NCBI GenBank assembly: GCA_015680685.1 | Contig: MNCI01002041.1 | Location: 66,470 to 130,469, forward strand | Source of the DNA: Gnetum montanum | Taxonomy: Eukaryota; Streptophyta; Gnetopsida; Gnetales; Gnetaceae | DNA length: 64,000 bases | Direction: 5' to 3' | In this document: one piece after another, positions 56,060 through 64,000 of the stretch | Position numbering within the stretch: position 1 is the stretch's first letter | Layout of the letters: every line of letters starts with the position of its first letter | Notes under the pieces: generated by a model | What the model saw: the letters and a program-made list of their open reading frames with translations, nothing else | What the model was told of the DNA's origin: nothing | Database searches by the model: none | Position numbers and translations under genes: made by a program

Positions 56060-58851
56060 TCATGTGGTTCCAGGTGGCAGTGGCTCCTCCATGGGTCACT
56101 TCCCCTTGTCTTGTGCTCTAGGTTTTTGGATCTGGTGGCTCTGAAGGAGTGCTTGGAGCTTTTCCTCTTTAATTTGGATGTCCTGTATCGTCCACGCTGA
56201 TGTTCCAATGTTTGATGGAGTCGACACTTCCCATGGACACAACAGTTGCAAGAACATCTAATTTGCCTTGACGTACCAGGCCACAAATAACCATTGTTCC
56301 TTCTCATAGGCTCTGGCTTTATCCTTGTAGTCCTAATAATCTATAACCTGTCAAGGCAAGTCTTCCATGACAACTTTCTGCCCTTGGTAGTTGGCCTTAA
56401 CCACCTTTAACTTAGAATTTACAACTTCTAGCCTTTGCAATGCTTTCTTGTGCTCCACAAATTTAGTTTCATATTTGGCATAGGTGGTAGCTACCTACTT
56501 CTCTAGCTCTATTCTCGGGCATCCTACTAGTAACATGGCTAAATTAGCATACTGCAGGTTTGCCAATTCCATGTACTCTATAAGATCATGTACCTGCAGG
56601 TCTCGGATTTTTAGCTCTACCTAGTGGGCAAATGCATATGTGTCTAATATGGCTCACCAATCAGTATGTTGAGCATTGAAGGTGTTAATGTGGGCCTTGG
56701 CCATATGAATTTCTTTTTCAATGATTTGCTTGTACATCCCCACCTAGTTTTTGAAGTGTTCTTTTAACTTTTCATGTTGCTTGGCATCATTTTTCCACAT
56801 ATTTATTTTAATGGCCATCTTTTGACGAATTGTGTATACCTCCTCTATTGAGAGGGTTTGATTCTGTTTGGCCAAGCGATTCATGTCCTGGTTGACCTTG
56901 ACTAACTATTCTCGTAGTTGCTAAAAATTTTCCTTCAGAACATTCTTTTGTTTCTCCATAGTGGTCAATCGAAGATTATCCATGACAAGCTGTTTATTTT
57001 CTTCTTGTAAGACCTTAAGTGCTTTAGCATGCACGTATGTTTGTGCTTGTGTCATGGAAGCATCCCAATCGGCCTTCTCTTTCTCCTCTGCCACCTTTTT
57101 ATTATTGGCCAATAATTTATTGAGTTGCTCAGTACTCAAAGATTCTATTTGGTCTACAAGAATGAATTGAGATGGGTTCTGCTATGTAGCTTACAGGGTA
57201 ATTAGCTTCTCTTGGAGTCTTTCCAACTCCACCTCTGCATGCTTAGCCCTGATCTTTGCCATGAAGAACTTCCCCTTAGTGGAGATGAGGTCTAATTGAG
57301 ATGTTGTGACATCTTGCGAGATGTCGAACAAAGACATCATTACTTGTCTTATTTGCAGCAATCAATCAAGGACATCCTCATGCTCTGCAGGAGTCATTAA
57401 GAGACCAGCCAGAGTTTGAGCATCGTGTGCTCCTGTGAAATCTACCAGTGGCACAATAGGGACATTGAAGGACCCTTTGATGTGGTCTGTAACCACTTCT
57501 ATGGCTCTTGCTACATCTTGATGTTGCATGACCACTACTATGACCCCTTTACTAGTTTCTAATTGCACTTGGAAAGATGCAGTGTTCCATGAAATTTGTT
57601 GTGACCAATGTGTCTCCCCTCCTCTTGTTTGAATGGACACCTCACCCCGTGTGCGATCTATAGAAATTTTGGGTTGTACAGCATCATCGATGACCTAGAA
57701 GAGATTTGCATCATCACGACTTCCCCAACTGATCATCTCAGCGATGTCCCTAAGATGGCTCATTGATGATCGATAATCCTAGGGTGGTGGCAACAGTTGG
57801 TCTCACTGGCTCATGCTGGGCCCTACTTCTCGTTGTTGACTAGGCCTTGTGCTTGGGAGTTGGCTAGGCTCCACAGTTTGAGTTATAGTGGGCTCCACCA
57901 TCTATTCTTGTTCTAGCACTAGTGTCTCACCAACACTTTTCCTTGGGGCTGGTGGCTTCAACAATTTAGCAAACAAAGTAGTTTGGGCCTTTCTGGGGAC
58001 ATCATTGGTGTACACTAGAATTTCAGCACATTTGCATAGCTTATTGATGAGACAAGGGAAGGGTAATACAAGCTTCCCTATCTTGCATTCCTCAAACCTC
58101 CTTAGAATCTCCATAAGGTATAAGTGGGGTAGGTTAGCATTAACCTTGCCTATTAATATAGCACTTCCTCTGCCGCATACATGGAGATTTTGCTCAATCC
58201 TTTCATGGGGAAGATGTGATATGTACTAATCTTGAAATATATTATTTCTTCCAACATCAATTCTCCATATGTCTTGTCTTCCTTGCCATACACCCTTTTC
58301 AACCAAATTTTTCATGCATTTGCATCGGAGCAAGTGAGCAGGTGAGCAACTTTTGGCCTTCTATTCGAAAGATTCAACACCTCTAAAATGGCCTTTGTAG
58401 AAAAATCTATAGACACACGACCAATGTCAACTTTGGTGCCTTCTTATTTGTTGTGCCAAAATTGGTACGTCTCTCCTAAGTACCAGGCACCACTTTCAGA
58501 GAGGATAGGCCATAATGGGAACCCTTTAAGTTGGTCCCTAACAGCTTCAAGAGTGAACTCCGTGAAAGGTCCAAAGTTTAGTTCCAAGATCACAGCTATT
58601 GACGTGGACCTTTCGTGGATTGCCTGCACACATTTTGGGGACAACGTGAGATGTTGTCCCTGTTTAGGCACTTCAGCTGCTCCTCCTTCCACCTATCCTG
58701 ATTGCACAGTAGCAGGAGGCTCTTGATGAATGTTGAATGATTATGCCTCCTGCTTTGCATGTTCCTCAGGAGATGCTTGGTCTTTGCCTCTCCTTGGTTG
58801 TTTGGACACACCTTGGAAGGGTCCTCCTTGCTGTCCACATTTAGGGACCAT
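56060..58851 (-). pseudogene. R8 accessory coiled-coil protein (nearly full length, about 930 codons)
   Basis: The start MVPKCGQQGGPFQG follows GATTGCAA, the position of the splice acceptor in R7. Landmarks: LNFGPFTEFTLEAV and GAWYLGETYQFWHNK (58590-58444); a frameshift between 58444 and 58114; LVLPFPCLINKLCKCAEILV and YTNDVPRKAQ (58080-57990); a conserved ATFQVQLE/VVVMQHQDVARAI segment (57580-57500); a long coiled coil (57300-56350), including QLNKLLANNKKVAEEKEKAD; tail FVAWYVKAN, PWEVSTPSNIG, MEEP; stop 56062-56060. Soluble, no signal peptide or membrane helix. The N-terminal domain resembles the plant retroelement 'putative plant transposon protein' domain by eye. About a dozen stops, mostly TAG. 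Confidence 0.72.
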
Positions 58852-59164
58852 TTGCAATCACACGGGGCTGATTATTAGTAAGGTTTCTTACAAAACTTGA
58901 TTTATACCTTGCTTTTTTTCTTTAATGGGTTCATTTCTTGTTTCATGTGATTTAGAGTTAGGAAATTTTATGGAAATGTCCCCTAAAAGTTTGATCTTGG
59001 TTCTAATTTGATTAGGTGGCTTCAAAATTTAACTCTCTTGGTATGGGTGAAGAGATAAAATTGATTTTGGCAACATGTTTAATGCTTTGATGGTTAATTA
59101 CCCTTTATAGTATCCTTTGGGTGATGATGAATTTTAGAACATTTATGCACAATTGAGAGTGTAC
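58852..59164 (-). other. Candidate 5'-UTR intron of R8 accessory gene (313 bp)
   Basis: By position: a donor-like GG|GTACAC (59164) and an acceptor decayed from CAG to CAA, abutting ATGG at 58851. Length and place agree with R4 (303 bp) and R7 (296 bp). Confidence 0.4.
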
Positions 59165-59369
59165 CCTTCTCCCACAACTAAGCTGAACACTCCAAGGTTA
59201 AATAGGTTCGATCAGAATGGAAATCGGAGTGCTAGCGATTAAGTTAGGGCTGTTGGATAAGAGGCACGCAAGTTAGCAAGTTCGTGGAGAAAATTTGAAA
59301 AACTCCCCCTTCATGAATAGTTGAAAATGATGTTGATGTGCACTAGGATGGGTGGGGGGGGGGGGGGTC

Positions 59370-59462
59370 CATATATATAGTTTTTGTTGACGCAATATCA
59401 CGTACCAAATAGCGTAGCCTCGATATCGCATCCGACTCGATATCGGGTACCCAATATTGTGA
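59370..59462 (-). promoter_or_regulatory. R8 internal promoter: GATATC palindromes and TATA box
   Basis: The minus-strand TATA CTATATATATGG (59380-59369) is preceded by CAATATTGGGTACCCGATA (from 59458), two CGATATCG palindromes and GTGATATTGCG (59401-59391). The R8 LTR has CCAATATCGG and CGATATCGA in similar order before its own TATA. A 14-G run (59354-59367) lies just downstream. Confidence 0.62.
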
Positions 59463-60875
59463 CATATTTAAAATAGGGTACTTAATAAAATTGATGAATT
59501 TGTGAAATTCTAAGGCCAAAAATGAAGGATTTGAGGTTAATTTGAGAGGTTCAAGGTAGCATAGAATAGATCCGAAGGCACAAAAGGTATAATTGGGTAG
59601 AATCTGGCAATAAAATTCATGAATAGGATGAGGAGAAGGGACATGTGTTGGTACATAGGAATTTTTGAATTAGAGGGATGATAAGGGAAAGAATAACATT
59701 GGCCATAGAGTACTTGGAGGGTATAAAATGATGTAGTGGTGTGCAACAAGTACAAATTACAAAAGTTACGCAAGTAGGTTTCAACCTATAATGCCCTTGC
59801 ATAACCACCCTGAAAATGTCTGTAGGCACTAAAAGGGTTAAATGTAATCTACACTGATGTAATAAAACACATACATGTTGATACCACCATGATGAGATAT
59901 GAATTCAATGCTATACAAGACACAAGTCATAATTATATGGACGGTGAGATGAGGCAAATTGTAGAAGGGATTGAAGAGATTGGGACATGAAGTAATTGAC
60001 CTAGGGCACAATGAATCTTGAGTGTAGGGCACGATTAATGTGTCATTAGCCCGTCACTCTAAAATCAAGACCAAGTCCATTCCTTTGATCAATGACATTG
60101 CATTATTTCATCCCATGGTGAACAACCATAAGAGTACCATGACAACAAGATGTACGATCACTTGGTGTTTCATTCAATGGAGGAGTGATTTGGAATTGCT
60201 TTGCGACACTTTTGTCTTGATCTTTCTTTCTTTTTTCTTTGAATGCTTAATCTAGAGAAGCTTCCTACCTTCAAGCATGGGTGCATGTCTTTCCAGTGGG
60301 ACCTCCTAGAAGAGCATTGGTTTTTTTTTTATGAGTGCCTTTATTACTCTTTACTCCCATTCTTCGTTAAATCTTCAAGGATCTTAGTACAACTAGGCTG
60401 CATGATAGCACCTACAGATGTCACCAAAGAGAATCCACAAGTTCCCTTGATGTCACACCTTGACCATTCCCGCTTCGTCCATTAGTTTTCGCTCTGGGCA
60501 TAATGAGCACAATATTACTTTTAAGTTTTTGTGATGACAAGAATATAATCGTACCTAGAGTAGAACCTCTTATTAATAGAATAGGTGGATGGATGTGATG
60601 GTCTCATTGTCCAAATAATTAGTTACTTAAGACTTGATAGCATAGAACAACACCTCAACCAACAGGTCACATGAGTGTTTTATTCATAGATGAGATTACT
60701 CATAAAAAGATAAAAAGACAAAACAATAAATAAAAAGATAAAATAACGAATAAAAAGATAAAACAATAAATTGAAAGATGAAAAACTGGAAAACAAAAAA
60801 TTGTAAAATTAAAGAAAAGGAAAAACATTTATTAATTCTGCTTGTTAGAATGGAGGATATCCCCCATAACTAAAC
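59463..60875 (-). other. R8 post-pol noncoding region
   Basis: No gene is supported. Purine motif AGTTATGGGGGATATCC (60869-60853), A/T tract with repeats of AAAAAGATAAAA on the plus strand (60690-60830), AATAAA (60684-60679), the complement of GACATCCATCCACC (60595-60582) with preceding GAGACCAT, and the complement of GAAAGACATGCACCCATGC (60292-60274) with preceding GGTCCCACTG. The order is as in R4-R7. Confidence 0.62.
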
Positions 60876-60989
60876 TTTTGATCATAGCGAGAATTAATAA
60901 ATGAAAGGGTTGGATACATGCATTTCAGAAATATTGGGACTTGGTCATATCCAAACCACTAGGTGTCTTTTGATGTCATGATTGGAATG

Positions 60990-63013
60990 TACCCAAATTA
61001 GGGTGCACATACTATATTAAAGTTGACATAGTGGAGCAAGTTATAAGATGAGGTTAATTGATAAGGAGTTGACCCGCTATGGCACCCATGACCGTAAGAT
61101 GGTATGCAAGGATTGGTATGTCTTCCTATGTGGCTATATTCATTGGGTCCCATAGTTTTTGGAGTTTTGATCAGTGGCCTTGATAAGGTAACACAAGGCA
61201 TTGGGTTCGAGGAAAAAGATGCACGACAATGTTGGACTTGTGCTGAGTTGGAAAATGTAATGGTCTTAGAACTATGCTATCCCTTACTATGGTCATGTCT
61301 AAAGAAGGGACACCTTCAATGTTGTGGAGGGTTTCCACTGTTGTTGACAGTAGAAGCACAAGTAACGTTCATGGGTTGATGCTTTGGTGTAAATCCCTCA
61401 AGTACAGTTGGTGTTGATGTAGAAGGAGGTGAAGGATGAGAATGTTGAAATTGAGGAGAAGTGTAAGGTCCCCAAGGTGGTGGTCCTATTGGCAAGGATA
61501 TGGGTTGATGGTATTAAGGAGAATGATAATAATGTGGTGAGATAGAGGATGTTGACCCGGTTGGGGAAACATGATGTTGGACTTGATAAGCACTTGGGTT
61601 TGGATGATAGGAAGGGTGTAACCAGTTTGGAGGTGGCTTCCCCCACGACTGGGATTTTTGCCACTATGATTGAACATAGTATTTTTGTATGAACTCTAGA
61701 TCTAACATTCTTCCCCAATGTTCATGTAAATGTGACAATATTGGGCATTGACCTTTGGGGTGATCGTACAGGAAAATGTTACATTGATACATATGATTGG
61801 TAGCTAAGTTCTTATTCTCTTCTACCCTTCTTTCTGATTGTCTAGTGGCATTTTGTCCTATTTCTTGGTTCGTCCTAACTCTACCTCTAATAATATTGGC
61901 ATATTCTCCACATTTTTCATGTATCCACTCAATCATCTTATTCATATTTGCCTCAATTTCATCTAGTGATTGTAATATTGGCAAAGATGGTTCCACCTCA
62001 TTGAGGTAAGTTGATTTTTCCTCTTCCTGATTATGGACCTTTGTTAGGTTGAAATTTTGGTCCCATTGAGATTTTTCAACATTCTCCCATTTAGCCATTT
62101 CTCCTTCTTCTTTTGCTAGCCACTTAATAAGCTCTTGGAAATGATGGGTTCGTAGTTCATATAGTTGACCTAGATCATACATCCCAAAGGGTTCCCTTGT
62201 TTCATTATAGAGCCCATCTATGATATGGTACATTAGCCTCTCCTTGGAGAACCCATGGCCTGGGTAGTTGTTTAATAGTGCATAATATCTTTCTAAGGCC
62301 ATGTCCAAGGGTTCATGTTATGCTTATTTCCATTCTTGTATTTGTCTCCTCAAGGCTGACACTCTTGCATAGGTTTGATATCTTTCGTTGAAGAGTTCTA
62401 CCATTGTTGGCCAACATCGAATTGATTTTGGTTTTAAAGACCTATATCATACTTATGCTTGGCCAACGAGTATTGTGGGAAAGGGATTAAGTTTTTGCAA
62501 TCCATTACCAATATTTTTCCATATATAGGCATCATGGAAGGCTTGTAAATGTTGTTGTAGATCTAAATCATAGCCTCCTGAAAACTTGGGAAAGTTGTTT
62601 AAATCAAGCTTGGGTAGATGGCTTTCCTTACGATGCCTACAGGATATTTGAATAGCCTCTTGTATATGCATTAGGCTCTTAGTGGTCAACAAGGGTTCAT
62701 CATCACTAAGTAGGTTATACGTTTGTGCATCGGGATGATGTTGTCTTTGTTCATGTTGATGTTCCTAACTTTGCCCATGGGTTCAATTTTTATTTCTATG
62801 CCGACCCCTTGAGGAATAGTCATCCATTCTTGGGGATGTCTCATCTTCACTAGAGGTGTTTGAGTTGGATGAAAAAAGTCCTTAAGTATCGTTGGGGTGT
62901 TTATGAATATATGAAACTCCTACATAAGATTGAGTACTCCAAACTCCTTCATTGGTTCTCCAATGAATTGCCTTGCTAGATGTTGCATTATTGTTGTCTT
63001 GTGAAAGAGACAT
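60990..63013 (-). pseudogene. R8 gag with Pro-rich linker (few stops)
   Basis: ATG at 63013 (MSLSQDNNNATSSKAI). The Gag domain is at about 62690-62160: LDLNNFPKFSGGYDLDLQQH, LQAFHDAYIWKNIGN, then MDMALERYYALLNNYPGHGF, HIIDGLYNETREPFG (from 62308). The charged helix and the zinc-knuckle segment CNIFLYDHPKGQC (about 61772-61734), with its second Cys lost, follow, then PILSHLHEHW. A long Pro/Tyr/His-rich linker runs to about 60990. Where protease should begin, the element passes into the noncoding region. A 214-codon stretch (62308-61664) is open. Confidence 0.75.
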
Positions 63014-63128
63014 TTTTGTGAATTGTGTGTGAATTAAATAAATTTAATTTCTTTTCCTGAAAGATATATTGTTAATACCTTGTTGCAACAATCTTGTATG
63101 CTATAACTAATCTAGATAACTAGCACCA

Positions 63129-63146
63129 TCCCCCGCAATGGTGCCA
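63129..63146 (-). other. R8 primer-binding site (tRNA-Asp, 15/18)
   Basis: Plus strand TCCCCCGCAATGGTGCCA versus the tRNA-Asp 3' end; three differences, two of them C-to-T. Confidence 0.8.
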
Positions 63147-63147
63147 A

Positions 63148-64000
63148 TGATGAGTGGTGAGGTACCCCTACACTCAACCATATGAATATGAGCATTCACA
63201 CACGATCCGATCGAACTTCGCAAATGGGCTAGTTGTGGTATCTAGATAGTTACTCATTGATCACAGTTCAGTGTCTTCCCACTTGGACTAGTATTTATGT
63301 TGTCATGTATGGTTTAGTCCAGAGTGAGGTGTATGATGTGGTTCTAAACTATTGCTACTCCTAGAGGAAATGGAAAATAACTTTAATTGGACTAAGGAGG
63401 AGAGAGAGAGAGAGAGAATCTAACTATGAGGAAATGGGAGGAGAGAATCTAAGCTAGCCTAAGTGTGATGAGTATCCATTCCTTAATCATCGATACACAT
63501 CTTGGACCTCGTGTACCACTACCATTGGGATTACCAAGCGCATGTCCTAGGTACACTACTGGGTTACCAAGTAGTCACACTTAAATGCTCATTGTTAAGT
63601 CATACTCATTCCACGATTAATAATAGGAATAGGAAATGAGGGTGAGAGATATTAATTATGAAAGCAAAAAATAATAATTAAACAACTAAAACTAAGTGAA
63701 TGCTGAAATGATGAAGTAATATTGATCTTTATTACCGATCATGTGTGTGTCCAAGTATGTCACACTCGAATAAAGGTGTTGTACAATTACAATCATCACA
63801 CTATGGGCATGCACTGGGAGAAAGGGTTTAGAAGAACTAACAAATGATTGAAAAACTAACTAACTAAGAACTAATTCCTAACTAACTTTCCCATGCACCC
63901 ACATGTGTATTTATAGGCTCACACAAGAGTCATGATACCGTGTATTCGATATCATTATTTAGGTCATGATATCACGTAACCAATATTGTGGATCCGATAT
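63148..64000 (-). repeat. R8 5' LTR (truncated by the window end)
   Basis: Closely similar to the 3' LTR at 51796-52689 from TGATGAGTGG onward, including TATA (63916-63908), the GA microsatellite (63401-63416) and hairpin arms near 63466-63493 and 63592-63612. About 40 bp of U3 lie outside the window. Confidence 0.85.

Larger units (their letters stand above)
51796..64000 (-). mobile_element. R8: Athila-like element without protease or pol, right LTR runs off-window
   Basis: Minus-strand order: 5' LTR (64000-63148, about 40 bp missing), PBS 63146-63129, gag from 63013, a Pro-rich gag linker, purine motif, noncoding region, internal promoter, intron, accessory gene 58851-56060, 3' UTR with a 3.2-kb insertion, PPT 52701-52690 and 3' LTR 52689-51796. 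No DSG, FMDD or integrase motif occurs between gag and the noncoding region. The two LTRs are roughly 90% alike by eye, so it is younger than R6. It lies in the accessory gene of R7. Confidence 0.83.

Noticed and set aside
56060-58851. Envelope gene, as in Athila env-like ORFs
   Set aside because: No signal peptide, membrane helix or fusion-peptide-like segment in any copy; the protein is charged and coiled-coil.

Overview
This is nuclear DNA from a seed plant with a large, repeat-rich genome. The basis is nested LTR retrotransposons, heavy C-to-T/G-to-A decay, plant TATA boxes, an LRR-receptor-like exon and a scaffold gap (N run 52928-53412). I cannot name the species. I see no intact cellular gene; almost everything is Ty3/gypsy (Metaviridae) retrotransposon sequence. 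The family looks Athila-like: the primer-binding site matches the 3' end of plant tRNA-Asp, the reverse transcriptase box is of the FMDDFSTYG type, and about 5 kb lies between pol and the 3' LTR.

Layout (R1-R8 are my labels). R1, 1-5540, minus: youngest, perfect PBS, gag-protease frame with only two stops, no RT/RNase H/integrase. R2, 5541-5778, plus: 3' end of an LTR, cut by R1. R3, 5779-11856, minus: decayed gag-pol copy, cut in integrase by R2. R4, 11857-21401, plus: old host of R3; gag-protease, no pol, long 3' accessory gene interrupted by a 2.2-kb insertion (17284-19476). R5, 20584-43849, plus: shares its 5' LTR with the end of R4; has pol but only half of the accessory gene. R6, 22947-35965, plus: complete two-LTR element inside the gag of R5, flanked by the 5-bp duplication ACTAT. 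R7, 43850-51795, plus: 5'-truncated copy with pol and accessory gene. R8, 51796-64000, minus: inserted in the accessory gene of R7; has gag, no protease or pol, and the best-preserved accessory gene; its 3' UTR holds a 3.2-kb insertion with an LRR-gene fragment and the assembly gap.

The most interesting pattern is a second transcription unit inside these elements. After gag-pol come a PPT-like purine motif, a T-rich tract with AATAAA, conserved noncoding blocks, a TATA promoter, an approximately 300-bp intron whose acceptor abuts the start codon, and then a roughly 930-codon gene for a soluble, coiled-coil protein. The motifs upstream of the internal TATA box resemble those upstream of the TATA box in the LTR of the same subfamily: GATATC palindromes in R8, GTCGAC/AGGCC repeats in R6/R7, TTGYATCTATGAT in R4. 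This suggests one trans-acting factor, perhaps the accessory protein, acts on both promoters. The copies that lost pol (R1, R4, R8) keep gag, and the accessory gene is still present in the two that can be followed that far (R4, R8), as expected of trans-mobilised elements. R1's LTR also carries three hairpins whose stems differ in sequence but still pair.

All homology calls are by eye from conceptual translation; no database search was run.
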